64,000 nucleotides of DNA from CAIXZV01 sp963772565 (GCA_963772565.1 CAVYXU010000032.1:27335-91334), one strand, 5' to 3'. Shown: positions 36,544 through 45,034, counted from the stretch's first letter. Numbers and translations are program-made. The notes: generated by a model not told the origin, from the sequence alone.

Positions 36544-37513
36544 AGCCTGCCTCCGGGTTGAGGGTGATGCTGCCAGCGTTGGCGCTGGTCGCGAGATCGA
36601 TCCGGACGGTCGCGGTGTCGTAGCCGGGACTCGTCCAGGTCCGTCCATTCTTCACCAGGCCATGCTGGTCGAAGTTGTTCGATGACAATGGGCTGTCGGA
36701 GCCCCGCAGACGCAGGCCGACACCGTCCGGGACGCACACGTCGATCGATCCGGCGTTGGCAGAGACGCTGCCGGTGAGCGAGGCGGACGGGAGGTTGAGC
36801 TTCAATGACCCGGCGTTGGCCGAGGCATCCAGCTGGCCGACCTGTGCGGCTTTCGACAGGTCGAGACGGATGTCCCCGGCATTGACGCTCACGCTGACGT
36901 CGGGGACGTGCGCGCCGGCGAGATCCAGGCGAGCCGATGCGGCGTTGACGGCGACCTTGAGCTCGGTGACGGGGTCGGTCGGGAGGGTCATTCGCCACTG
37001 GTCGCCCCCGCGGGTGAACCCGATCCCGGAGCTGTTGCGTGATCGCACCTGCAGGCGCCCGGCGGACGACTGGATGACAGGACCCTGCCCGTCGTTGTCG
37101 CTGCCGGCGAGGACCCAACCGGAACCGGCGGCGGTGACGATGTCCAGCTCACCGCAGTTGAGCTCGACATCGACGGTCGGGCTGGTCCCGAGCGACCCGG
37201 TCTGGGTCGAGAACGCGGTGCCCTCGGTGCCGGCTCCAAGGCTGCAGCTGGTAAAGCCGCCCTCGACGCCGACGCTGAGCAGGCTGCCGCCGATCAGCCC
37301 GAAGGTGATCGACACGATCAGCCCGCCGACGACAGCCGCCTGCGTTCGCTGGAGGAGCAGCCCGAGCCCGATCCCGATGAGGATCAGCGGCCACAGCTCC
37401 CAGGCCCGGCGAACGGTGTCCGTGTCGACATAGCCCGCGCGGACGGCAAGCGGGACTGCGCCAAGGACGATGAGGAACACCCCCCAGCGCAACAGGCCTC
37501 GATCAATTCGCAT
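36536..37513 (-). CDS. Membrane-anchored toastrack (DUF4097-like) protein
   Basis: 325 residues from ATG 37513 (preceded by a GGGAGGG). The first ~85 residues hold three hydrophobic helices of the LiaI/LiaF type (RWGVFLIVLGAVPLAVRAG, WELWPLILIGIGLGLLL). The remainder is a repetitive beta domain in which S/A-N-A-G-(S/D)-I-x-(L/V) units recur (VNAGDIRLDL, ANAGSLKLNL, ANAGSIDVCV, ANAGSITLNP), a right-handed beta-type toastrack. First gene of the PspC-GIDE-LemA cluster. Confidence 0.85.
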   Translation of the reverse strand: MRIDRGLLRWGVFLIVLGAVPLAVRAGYVDTDTVRRAWELWPLILIGIGLGLLLQRTQAAVVGGLIVSITFGLIGGSLLSVGVEGGFTSCSLGAGTEGTAFSTQTGSLGTSPTVDVELNCGELDIVTAAGSGWVLAGSDNDGQGPVIQSSAGRLQVRSRNSSGIGFTRGGDQWRMTLPTDPVTELKVAVNAASARLDLAGAHVPDVSVSVNAGDIRLDLSKAAQVGQLDASANAGSLKLNLPSASLTGSVSANAGSIDVCVPDGVGLRLRGSDSPLSSNNFDQHGLVKNGRTWTSPGYDTATVRIDLATSANAGSITLNPEAGCG

Positions 37514-37697
37514 AGCGGCACACCCTCCCAACCCCTCGACGCGCCCCAATCATCGCCAATCCCGGCGTCGAGCGACAGTCCCCTGGTCACGTCGATGTCA
37601 CGTTCGATGTCCCGACCCGCTCGGCCATCTGTCCTCCGGGCCCGGGTTTCGGTAGCCTTGTCGCGCGCCGTCATGCGCGGGACGATCGAGGAGCCGG

Positions 37698-38366
37698 ATG
37701 ACCCACAGCCGCCGCGCGGACGCTGTCCTGTTTGATCTCGATGGTGTGCTCGTGGATACGGAGCCGTGGTGGGACGAGGTTCGTCATGCGTTCGCCGCCG
37801 CGCACGGACGGGCGTGGACCGGCGACGACCAGCGGGCGGTGATGGGCGCCAACTCCCGTCAATGGGCGGCGATCATGCGCGAGCGGCTGGCGCTCAGCAA
37901 CCTGGATCCCGACTCGATCGAGACGGCGATCGTGGGCGGCGTTCTCGCGCGGTATCGGGCAGGTGCGCCGCCGGTGCTGCCCGATGCCGCCGAGTCGGTG
38001 CGGCGGATCGCCGCGGATCACCGGGTCGCGATCGCCTCCTCCTCGCATGTCGTCCTCATCCAGGCGGCCGTCGACGCGCTGGGTCTGGGCGGCGTATTCG
38101 GCGCCGTCGTGTCGTCGGATGAGGTCAGCCACGGGAAGCCCGCCCCCGATGTGTACCTGCTTGCCGCCTCGCGTCTGGGTATCGAACCCGCGCGCTGCCT
38201 GGTGGTCGAAGACTCGCTCAACGGCGTCCGGGCCGGCAAGGCGGCCGGCATGACCGTGGTCCTGATCCCCAATCCGAGCGTCCCGCCGGCGGCCGGCGCG
38301 CATGCCCTCGCCGACCTCGTGCTGGATCGGCTGGCCGATCTCGATCCGCGCACGATCGAGATCTGA
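37698..38366 (+). CDS. HAD superfamily phosphatase/phosphoglucomutase-like protein
   Basis: 222 residues. HAD motif I is FDLDGVLVD (D13, D15), motif II IASSSHV, motif III Lys in HGKPAPDVYL and motif IV VVEDSLNGVRAG. The helical cap between motifs I and II places it in subfamily I, close to beta-phosphoglucomutase and phosphoglycolate phosphatase. GAGGAG precedes the ATG. Substrate not determined. PlsC follows after 31 nt. Confidence 0.92.
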   Translation: MTHSRRADAVLFDLDGVLVDTEPWWDEVRHAFAAAHGRAWTGDDQRAVMGANSRQWAAIMRERLALSNLDPDSIETAIVGGVLARYRAGAPPVLPDAAESVRRIAADHRVAIASSSHVVLIQAAVDALGLGGVFGAVVSSDEVSHGKPAPDVYLLAASRLGIEPARCLVVEDSLNGVRAGKAAGMTVVLIPNPSVPPAAGAHALADLVLDRLADLDPRTIEI

Positions 38367-38397
38367 CGGCGGCGACGGCCGGCGCATACTGTCGAGC

Positions 38398-39156
38398 GTG
38401 GTCAGCCCTGCGGCGACCGGCCCCGTCCACCGGCCCTGCCGCTTCCGATTTGTCCGGGTGGTCCTGACCGCCATCGTGCGGCTCACCCTCAGGGTGCGCG
38501 TCGAGGGCCGGGCGAACCGCGCCACCGGGCCTGCGATCTACTGCTTCAACCACCTGAACTGGTCCGACCCGATCATCCTGCTCACGGTCCTCCCGGGACG
38601 ACCGAAGCTTGCGATGTTCGGCCCCATGGAAGCCGACATGCGCCGTGGCGCGCGGAACCGCCTGATCATGTGGGCGGGGTTCGGGATCCCGTACCGCCCC
38701 GACAAGCACGACCTGATCGAGATCACCCGCCGGGTACTGCGGATCCTCGAGGATGGATGGGTGATCGTGATCGCCGGGGAGGGCCGGATCCATCGTGGGG
38801 AGCGCGAGCTGCTGCCCCTGGCCGACGGCACCGCCTACTTCGCCCTGCGCGCCGGCGTCCCGATCATCCCGGTGGCCATCAACGGCACCAGCTGGCTCGG
38901 GTTCCGCAGGACGGTCCGGATCCGGATCGGTGAGCCGATCAGGCCCGAGGGCCGGCCGAACCGCGCGAGCGTCCATGCGCTCACGAGCCGAACGGCCGAT
39001 GGGCTCCGTGGCCTGACCTCGGACTTCGCCGATCCGGGCACGCCTGGGCCGTTCGGCCGATGGCTCACCGAGGTGTTCAACGAGTGGCCCGAGGGCGCAC
39101 GGCCGGCCCTCGGGAGCGGCGATGCCGCCGGAACGGAGCAGGGGAGCGCAGGATGA
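38398..39156 (+). CDS. 1-acyl-sn-glycerol-3-phosphate acyltransferase (PlsC-like)
   Basis: Transfers an acyl chain to lysophosphatidic acid in phospholipid synthesis. 252 residues from GTG 38398, which has TACTGT 5 nt upstream and no ribosome binding site. One N-terminal hydrophobic stretch; acyltransferase motif I NHLNWSDP (H52-x4-D57); a glycine-rich EGRI motif in AGEGRIHRGE; motif IV region VPIIPVAING. Acts at the cytoplasmic membrane. Confidence 0.9.
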   Translation: MVSPAATGPVHRPCRFRFVRVVLTAIVRLTLRVRVEGRANRATGPAIYCFNHLNWSDPIILLTVLPGRPKLAMFGPMEADMRRGARNRLIMWAGFGIPYRPDKHDLIEITRRVLRILEDGWVIVIAGEGRIHRGERELLPLADGTAYFALRAGVPIIPVAINGTSWLGFRRTVRIRIGEPIRPEGRPNRASVHALTSRTADGLRGLTSDFADPGTPGPFGRWLTEVFNEWPEGARPALGSGDAAGTEQGSAG

Positions 39157-39205
39157 CCCCCGGGTGTGTCATCCTGCTGCCGATCACCCGACGCCAGGAG
39201 GACCT

Positions 39206-39571
39206 GTGGGAGCAACCGGCCTGTCAGCCGACGCCAAGGAGTACCGTGCCCGCCTCGCGGACCAGCCAGATGCCCAGATCGACTCCTGGGCTGCCGAGCT
39301 GATGCGCGATATCGCCATCCGCCGGGGCGTCGTGCGAGTCGTCGAGGACTTCCGCACGGCGGCCGGACTCGATGCGCGCGCATTCGAACGCGTGTTCGCT
39401 TCCGGGGGTGGGCCGCCCGACGTGGTGGGGAGCACCACCGCGGGCCAGCTCATGGTCCCGGCGACGACGCTGTGGGCCCTGGTCCCGGGGATCCGGGCGC
39501 AGGTCGCCGACGGCCGCGAGCGCTTGATCGCGTACCTCGTCGCCAACTTCGACGAGCTCGTCTACGTCTGA
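39206..39571 (+). CDS. Conserved hypothetical protein
   Basis: 121 residues from GTG 39206, supported by AGGAGG (39196-39201). An all-helical, charged protein (DAKEYRARLADQPDAQIDSWAAELMRDIAIRRGVVRVVEDFRTAAGLDARAFERVF) with no membrane segment or catalytic motif. No family recognised. Its stop lies inside the apparent coding start of the UbiA-type gene, suggesting translational coupling. Confidence 0.7.
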   Translation: MGATGLSADAKEYRARLADQPDAQIDSWAAELMRDIAIRRGVVRVVEDFRTAAGLDARAFERVFASGGGPPDVVGSTTAGQLMVPATTLWALVPGIRAQVADGRERLIAYLVANFDELVYV

Positions 39572-39692
39572 CGAACCGGTCGGCGCGCTCGACGTCGTCG
39601 AGAGTGCGACCGGCCAGCCGCCCGTCCCGGCAGCGGTCCGCCTCGCGGGCGCGTTCAGGCTCGTCCACCCGTTCCCGTCGCTGCTCAATGGC

Positions 39693-40499
39693 GTGGTCGT
39701 GGCGCTGGTCGCGACCGTTGCCGGTGCGGCCCCGGATCTCGCCCTTGAGCTCGGGCTCTCGATGACATTCCTGCAGTTCTCGATCGGGGCCCTCAACGAC
39801 GTCACGGACATCGACCGCGACGCCGGCCATCGGCTCGACAAACCCGTCCCGGCGGGGCTCGTCCCCGCACCGGTCGCCCGAACCGTCGTGATCACATGCG
39901 CCGCGGTGGGACTCGCGCTCGCCCTCGTCGGGGGCCCGCTGCTGGTGCTCCTCGCGCTGGTCGGGCTCGCCGTGGGGTTCGTCTATGACCTGCGCGCCCG
40001 TGGCACGACGCTGTCGTGGTTGCCGATCGCGATCGGAATCCCCTTGCTGCCGGTCTTCGGCTGGTTCGGCACGACCGGCACCCTGCCGGGGGTCTTCCTC
40101 GTCCTCGTTCCGGCAGCGGCGAACGCGGGCACCGCTCTGGCGATCGCGAACGCGATCGTCGACGTGGAGCTCGACGAGGCCGCCGGGAGCAGCTCCATCG
40201 CCGTCGCGCTCGGCACCGGCCGCGCCTCGGTGCTTGTCCTGGCCCTCCACGCCGTGGTCGCGGCCCTTGCCCTCGGGACGGCCGTCGTGCTCGGGGCACC
40301 GACGGGCTGGCTGGCGGCAATGCTTCTCGCGGCTGGTACGCCGGTCTCGGGCGCGGTTCTCGGGCTGGTGGGTTCGGTCCGGGGCAGCCCGACACTTCGG
40401 GAGCTTGCCTGGGAGATCCAGGCTGTTGGCACCGGGCTGCTGGCCGTCGCATGGCTGGGTGCGCTGAGCGCGTCCGGCGCTGCCGTCGCGGGTGGCTGA
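39693..40499 (+). CDS. UbiA-family prenyltransferase
   Basis: Membrane enzyme that joins a polyprenyl chain to an aromatic or other acceptor, about eight hydrophobic helices. The first Asp-rich motif is NDVTDIDRD and the second lies in VDVELDE. 39693 is the first GTG/ATG in frame, but the frame is clearly coding up to at least 39570: the translation upstream contains RLVHPFPSLLNG, the family's usual start of helix 1, with no stop until 39525. No ATG/GTG/TTG exists there; ACG 39564, overlapping the previous gene's stop, or CTG 39681 are the only near-cognate options. So the protein is probably about 40 residues longer than 268. Confidence 0.85.
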   Translation: MVVALVATVAGAAPDLALELGLSMTFLQFSIGALNDVTDIDRDAGHRLDKPVPAGLVPAPVARTVVITCAAVGLALALVGGPLLVLLALVGLAVGFVYDLRARGTTLSWLPIAIGIPLLPVFGWFGTTGTLPGVFLVLVPAAANAGTALAIANAIVDVELDEAAGSSSIAVALGTGRASVLVLALHAVVAALALGTAVVLGAPTGWLAAMLLAAGTPVSGAVLGLVGSVRGSPTLRELAWEIQAVGTGLLAVAWLGALSASGAAVAGG

Positions 40500-40668
40500 C
40501 ACGCCCCTGAACCGCCTCGGACCGGCACGGACCGGCCGCCTCCGGCCATGGCGTTGCGCGCACGCGCATCCCGTCGTCCGGGGTACGCATGACGGATGTA
40601 CCCCTAACGACGCCCAGGCATGGCTCGTTACTATGAGCACAGCCACTTGAACCGAGGTTTTCCTGTTG

Positions 40669-41223
40669 ATGACTGACCTGACCCGCCGCTTCCGCAGCCT
40701 GGGGGTCGCCTTCGTGGTCCTCGCGCTGTCGGCCGGCGCCGTATTCGCCACTTCGCCCAATCTGCCGTTCGCGGCGAGCGATACCGCGAAGACGGCCGTT
40801 GACAAGGCTGGCGCGGACGACGGCAGCGAGGCCCCCGAGTCCGAAGCCCCGGAGAGCGACGCCCCGGAGAGCGACGCCCCCGAGAGCGACGCCCCCAAGG
40901 TGGACGCTCCGGCCTCCGACGCGGCCCCGAGCGACAACCACGGGGCCCTCGTCTCGACGGCGGCCCAGATGGACACCCCCGCCGGATTCCCCAATCACGG
41001 TGCGTTCGTGTCGTGCGTCGCGCACATGAAGGGCGTGTCGGCCACCGGGTTCGACTGGACAACCGTGACACCCGAGCTCTGCGGCATCACCACCGCCGAC
41101 GGCCAGACGCAGGCTGACGGCCAGGCCAAGGCGAACGCGGGCAAGGCGAAGGGTGCAAACGGCAAGGCCAAGGGTCAAGCCAAGCACGCCGCCGCTGCGG
41201 CCCTGGCCGCCTCGCGCCACTGA
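40669..41223 (+). CDS. Secreted repeat-containing protein of unknown function
   Basis: 184 residues. Signal peptide at residues 1-29 (RRFRSLGVAFVVLALSAGAVFA). A tandem repeat of five residues, (S/D)APE(S/K), recurs five times near residues 50-75, encoded by 15-nt units (GCCCCGGAGAGCGAC). Two short similar segments follow (NHGALVSTAAQM and NHGAFVSCVAHM), then a Cys pair and a C-terminus rich in Lys/Ala/Gly (GKAKGANGKAKGQAKHAAAAA). TACTAT (40629-40634) is a possible -10. No family recognised. Ends at a hairpin terminator. Confidence 0.75.
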   Translation: MTDLTRRFRSLGVAFVVLALSAGAVFATSPNLPFAASDTAKTAVDKAGADDGSEAPESEAPESDAPESDAPESDAPKVDAPASDAAPSDNHGALVSTAAQMDTPAGFPNHGAFVSCVAHMKGVSATGFDWTTVTPELCGITTADGQTQADGQAKANAGKAKGANGKAKGQAKHAAAAALAASRH

Positions 41224-41264
41224 TCGACGGCCTTCGGGCCTGAACACCACCAGAGATAGACGAA

Positions 41265-41285
41265 GCCGGCGCCACAGGCGCCGGC
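41265..41285. terminator. Hairpin between convergent genes
   Basis: GCCGGCGCC-aca-GGCGCCGGC, a perfect 9-bp stem, extended by three more pairs after one mismatch. It lies between the secreted repeat protein (stop 41223) and parB (stop 41315 on the minus strand). No long T-run, so it may work as a GC-hairpin terminator on both strands. Confidence 0.65.
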
Positions 41286-41314
41286 CTCGTTGATTCCCGG
41301 GGTAGGGGAGGAGG

Positions 41315-42319
41315 CTACCGGTCGTTGTCCCCGCTGCGCACGACGGCGATGGCATTCTCCAGCCGAAGCTTCGCAATCGTCAGGTACTTGGCCAGGTTGC
41401 TGCGGTCGATCGGCCCGATGGCGTCGAGAACCTCAGGGTTGCGCAGCATGTCGAGGAAGTCTTCGACTGCCTCGTTGAGCTGCTGCTTGGCGGCGATCAG
41501 CGAGTCGTCACGGACGGGAGCGGCGGCCCGGGATCCATGGCCGGCCCAATCCCCGTCGTCTTCGGCCGGGGTCTCCGGCTCGGTGCCGGCTACATCCGCC
41601 ATCTCCGCGGGGACCCGGGGTCGCCGGCCCTCGATCCGTTCGCGGAGCTTGACCAGCGACAGCTCGTTTCGGGCAACCTGGTCGGCCAGCCGGCGACGCT
41701 TCTTCGGGTCCTGGACCTTCATCAGCTCGTAGGCGTGAGACAACGTGTCCTTGCGCAAAGACACGAGCTCGCGGACTTCGGGCGGTGCATCTGCCAGCCG
41801 CAGGCGGTTCTCCAGGTAGCCCTTGTCCTTGCCCAGCTTCTCGGCGAGCTTGCGGATGCTGTACCCGTGGTCGCGGATCATGCGGTCGTACATCGCCGCC
41901 TCGTCGAGCGGTGAGATGTCCTCCCGCTGGAGATTCTCGATGATCGAGATCTCGAGCGCCGTCTCGTCGTCGATGTCCTCGACGAGCGCGGGAATGGTCA
42001 TGCGGCCTGCGATCTTCGAGGCTCGCCATCGCCGCTCACCGGCGATGAGCTGGTAGCGCCCATCATCGAGCGGGCGGACGAGGATCGGCTGCAGGACACC
42101 GTGCTCGCGGATGGACGCGGCAAGCTCCTCGAGCGTCGCCTCATCGAACGCAAGGCGCGGCTGCTCGGGGTTGGAATCGATGTGATCGGTCTCGATCACC
42201 TTCACGCCGGTCGACCGTCGGTTCATGTCCGGCGACAGGAGGCTGACGATCGCGGGCGGAAGCTCCCGATCCTCGGACAGTCGGCGGGCGGCGGCGGCGC
42301 GGAAGTCAGGCCTGGCCAA
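41315..42319 (-). CDS. parB: Chromosome partitioning protein ParB
   Basis: CTP-dependent DNA clamp that loads at parS and, with ParA, segregates replicated origins. 334 residues. N-terminal domain contains LQPILVRPL and the arginine-rich GERRWRASK (CTP-binding box II), then ENLQREDISPLDEA. The central HTH is GYSIRKLAEKLGKDKGYLENRLRLA, whose recognition-helix residues differ from those I would expect for the standard parS reader. Acidic linker and C-terminal dimerisation helices (FLDMLRNPEVLDAI). The start overlaps the parA stop by 14 nt. One copy of a 20-bp palindrome lies within the gene (41745-41764). Confidence 0.95.
   Translation of the reverse strand: MARPDFRAAAARRLSEDRELPPAIVSLLSPDMNRRSTGVKVIETDHIDSNPEQPRLAFDEATLEELAASIREHGVLQPILVRPLDDGRYQLIAGERRWRASKIAGRMTIPALVEDIDDETALEISIIENLQREDISPLDEAAMYDRMIRDHGYSIRKLAEKLGKDKGYLENRLRLADAPPEVRELVSLRKDTLSHAYELMKVQDPKKRRRLADQVARNELSLVKLRERIEGRRPRVPAEMADVAGTEPETPAEDDGDWAGHGSRAAAPVRDDSLIAAKQQLNEAVEDFLDMLRNPEVLDAIGPIDRSNLAKYLTIAKLRLENAIAVVRSGDNDR
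41745..41764. repeat. 20-bp palindrome, copy 1 (within parB)
   Basis: GTGTCCTTGCGCAAAGACAC, palindromic except for one position pair. It is copy 1 of four found between 41.7 and 46.9 kb; candidate ParB-loading (parS-like) site. Confidence 0.7.
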
Positions 42320-43076
42320 GTTCGATCACCTCCCGGGCGAGTTCGCGGTAGCTGCGAGCGGCTTCGGATGCTCCGGCGTACGACGTGATCGGTCGCCCGG
42401 CAAGCGGCGCCTCCCCCAGCTTGACGGTGCTGCGGATGATCGTCGTGAACACGTGATGATCACCGACCACCCGGAGCTCATCGAGCATGTCCCGCGCCAG
42501 GTTGGTCCGGCCGTCATAGAAGGTCGGCAACAGGCCCAGGATCCGAAGGTCGCGGTTGAGCTTCATCCGGATGGCATTGATGACCTTGACCAGGTTGTTG
42601 AGTCCCTTCATCGCGTAGAACTGCGTCTGGACCGGGATGATCACGCTGTCCGCGGCCACGAGGCCATTCACGGTCAGCAGGCCCAGATTCGGCGGGCAGT
42701 CGATCAACACGTAGTCGTACGGATCGATCGCCTCGCGCAGCGCCTCGCGCAGGATCTGCTCGCGGCCCAGCGCGGTGAACAGCTCGCCCTCGGTGCTCGC
42801 CAGGTCGATGTGGGCCGGCGCGACATCGATGCCGGCGGTCTCGGTGGCGAGGATCACCTCGGGCAGCGTCGATCGTCCATCGGCCAGGACGTCGGCCATC
42901 GATCGCTCAACCGTGTTCAGGTTGATGCCGATCCCGGCGGTGAGGTTCGCCTGTGGATCCATGTCGACGAGGAGCACCCGGCAGCCCTCCTCGGCCAGCG
43001 CTCCCGCAAGGTTGATCGCGGTCGTTGTCTTGCCAACGCCACCCTTCTGGTTGGCGATCGCGATCACGTGCGACAA
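42306..43076 (-). CDS. parA: Chromosome partitioning ATPase ParA (Soj)
   Basis: Walker-type ATPase that moves ParB-bound origins. 256 residues from TTG 43076, chosen because GAGGTG lies 6 nt upstream and the protein then begins MSHVIAIANQKGGVGKTT, with the deviant Walker A at residues 11-18. The frame is open further upstream but non-coding in character. Walker A' VLLVDMDPQANLT and Walker B VLIDCPPNLG are intact. Downstream motif GRPITSYAGASEAARSYRELA is typical of Soj. parA-parB form an overlapping pair. Confidence 0.96.
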   Translation of the reverse strand: MSHVIAIANQKGGVGKTTTAINLAGALAEEGCRVLLVDMDPQANLTAGIGINLNTVERSMADVLADGRSTLPEVILATETAGIDVAPAHIDLASTEGELFTALGREQILREALREAIDPYDYVLIDCPPNLGLLTVNGLVAADSVIIPVQTQFYAMKGLNNLVKVINAIRMKLNRDLRILGLLPTFYDGRTNLARDMLDELRVVGDHHVFTTIIRSTVKLGEAPLAGRPITSYAGASEAARSYRELAREVIELGQA

Positions 43077-43432
43077 GGACTTCACCTCGGAATGGAGGAT
43101 GCAGCGCGGGGGGCCGGCTGACACGGAGGGTGCTTGGAATGCTACCGCGGGGGGTCCGCTTGCGGGTGCGGGGTTGTCCACACATTCACCCAGTTGTGCA
43201 CCGTTCTGTGGATATCCGCGGTCCTGCCATGCGCGGTGTCGCTCGCCGAAATGCGTCTGTAACGCGCCGTTCATCCCCCGGAAACATGTGCCGCCGCGTA
43301 CGCCCCGTCCGCTCCCCGACATTGGCGGTGCCCAAGAGCCTCGAGCTGCGAGCAGCACGAGGCCTATGATTGGGTCGTCCCGCCGTCTTTGCGCAAGGAC
43401 GCGCGGTCGTTCCATCGGAGGAGTCCAGAGAC
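43077..43432. other. Non-coding spacer, candidate origin-proximal region
   Basis: About 356 nt between divergent parA and the carboxylase beta gene. It contains two DnaA-box-like 9-mers: TTGTCCACA (43174-43182, one mismatch to TTATCCACA) and, on the opposite strand, ATATCCACA (43207-43215, one mismatch), 24 nt apart and facing each other. A TATGAT hexamer (43365-43370) may be the carboxylase -10, and palindrome copy 2 is at 43383-43402. No AT-rich unwinding element is evident and dnaA/dnaN are not here, so this may be a DnaA-responsive site rather than oriC itself. Confidence 0.45.
43383..43402. repeat. 20-bp palindrome, copy 2 (upstream of carboxylase beta)
   Basis: CCGTCTTTGCGCAAGGACGC, core GTCTTTGCGCAAGGAC. 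It lies 30 nt upstream of the GTG at 43433 and just downstream of the TATGAT -10, so it could act as an operator as well as a parS-like site. Confidence 0.65.
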
Positions 43433-44986
43433 GTGCCCAACAACGCGGAACGGATCGCCCGGCTCGAGCGCATGCGCGCCGAGGCGCTCCAGGGTGGCGG
43501 CCCGGTGCGGATCGAGCGGCAGCACGCGTGGGGCAAGCTCACGGCTCGCGAGCGGCTCGACCTGTTGCTCGATTCCGGTTCGTTCGTCGAGCTCGACGCG
43601 TTCGTGATGCCCCGCCCGACGGCGATGGGCCTCGACCGCCAGCAGTTCCTCGGCGACGGCGTCGTCACCGGGCACGGCACGATCGACGGCCGCCTGGTGT
43701 TCGCGTTCAGCCAGGACTTCACGGTGTTCGGCGGATCGCTGTCGGAGGCGTATGCCGAGAAGATCTGCAAGATCATGGATCTCGCGATGAAGGTGGGAGC
43801 ACCGGTCATCGGGCTCAACGACTCCGGGGGAGCGCGCATCCAGGAAGGCGTCGCGTCGCTCGGCGGCTACGCCGAGATCTTCCTGCGCAACGTCATGGCG
43901 TCCGGGGTCGTGCCCCAGATCTCCGTCATCCTCGGGCCGTGCGCCGGCGGCGCGGTCTATTCGCCGGCGATGACCGACTTCACCGTGATGGTCGAGGGGA
44001 CGAGCTACATGTTCGTGACCGGCCCCAACGTCGTGAAGGCCGTGACCCACGAGGAAGTCGATTCCGAGGCACTAGGCGGCGCCGGGGTCCACACGGGTCG
44101 CAGCGGGGTCGCGCATCTTGCGGCACGCGACGAAGCGGAGGCCATGGACTTCGCCCGGCGTCTCCTTGCCTACCTGCCGCAGAACAACCTGTCGGATCCA
44201 CCACGCACCGACGGCCGGGACCCACGGGACCGCATGGACCCGCAGCTCGACGGGGTCGTCCCCGACGAGCCGTCGAGGCCGTACGACATGCACGACGTCC
44301 TGCGTCGCGTCATCGACGATGGTGACTTCCTCGAGATCCAGCCGGCCTGGGCGGGCAACATCATCGTCGGGTTTGCGCGGCTCGGCGGCCGCGCCGTCGG
44401 GATCGTGGCACAGCAGCCCGCCGTCCTCGCGGGAGCGCTGGACATCGACGCGTCGGTCAAGGCCGCGCGGTTCGTCAGGACGTGCGATGCGTTCAATGTC
44501 CCGCTGGTCACGTTTGTCGATGTGCCCGGATTCCTGCCGGGTGTCGGCCAGGAGCACAGCGGGATCATCAAGCACGGCGCGAAGCTGCTGTACGCGTACT
44601 GCGAGGCGACGGTCCCCAAGCTGACCGTCATCACGCGCAAGGCGTACGGCGGCGCGTACGACGTCATGAGCAGCAAACACATCCGCGGCGACATGAACTT
44701 CGCGTGGCCATCCGCCGAGATCGCGGTGATGGGCGCGGAAGGCGCGGTGAACATCATCTTCAAGGAGTCGATCGCCGGAGCGGACGACCCAGCGGCCGAG
44801 CGCAAGCGCCTGGTGGCGGAGTACGAAGAGGAGTTCTCGAATCCCTACATTGCTGCGGGTCGCGGCTACATTGATGAAGTGATCCTTCCGCACGAGACGC
44901 GACCGCGCCTGATCCGCGCGCTCGAGGTCCTGGCTGACAAGCGCGACACGAACCCGAAGAAGAAGCATGGCAACATCCCGCTCTGA
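43433..44986 (+). CDS. pccB: Propionyl/acyl-CoA carboxylase carboxyltransferase (beta) subunit
   Basis: Transfers carboxyl from carboxybiotin to propionyl-CoA (or acetyl-CoA), giving methylmalonyl-CoA. 517 residues from GTG 43433 with GGAGGAG at 43417-43423. Both crotonase-like halves are present: the N-terminal half with LNDSGGARIQEGVASLGGYAEIF and LGPCAGGAVYSPAMTDF, and the C-terminal half with TFVDVPGFLPGVGQEHSGIIKHGAKLLYAY and RKAYGGAYDVMSSKH. Length and the adjacent mutase and epimerase favour propionyl-CoA as substrate. First gene of a five-gene pathway cluster. Confidence 0.94.
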   Translation: MPNNAERIARLERMRAEALQGGGPVRIERQHAWGKLTARERLDLLLDSGSFVELDAFVMPRPTAMGLDRQQFLGDGVVTGHGTIDGRLVFAFSQDFTVFGGSLSEAYAEKICKIMDLAMKVGAPVIGLNDSGGARIQEGVASLGGYAEIFLRNVMASGVVPQISVILGPCAGGAVYSPAMTDFTVMVEGTSYMFVTGPNVVKAVTHEEVDSEALGGAGVHTGRSGVAHLAARDEAEAMDFARRLLAYLPQNNLSDPPRTDGRDPRDRMDPQLDGVVPDEPSRPYDMHDVLRRVIDDGDFLEIQPAWAGNIIVGFARLGGRAVGIVAQQPAVLAGALDIDASVKAARFVRTCDAFNVPLVTFVDVPGFLPGVGQEHSGIIKHGAKLLYAYCEATVPKLTVITRKAYGGAYDVMSSKHIRGDMNFAWPSAEIAVMGAEGAVNIIFKESIAGADDPAAERKRLVAEYEEEFSNPYIAAGRGYIDEVILPHETRPRLIRALEVLADKRDTNPKKKHGNIPL

Positions 44987-44996
44987 TACCCGCGTG

Positions 44997-45016
44997 GTGT
45001 CCTTGCGCAAAGACGC
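44997..45016. repeat. 20-bp palindrome, copy 3 (between carboxylase genes)
   Basis: GTGTCCTTGCGCAAAGACGC, one mismatch to copy 1. It occupies the 48-nt gap between the beta subunit stop (44986) and the biotin carboxylase start (45035). Confidence 0.65.
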
Positions 45017-45034
45017 CCGCGGCGAGCCCCGTCG

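Noticed and set aside
43062..43076. CACGTG core near the parA start as a canonical parS
   Set aside because: Only the 6-bp core matches; the flanking TGTTT/AAACA arms are absent.
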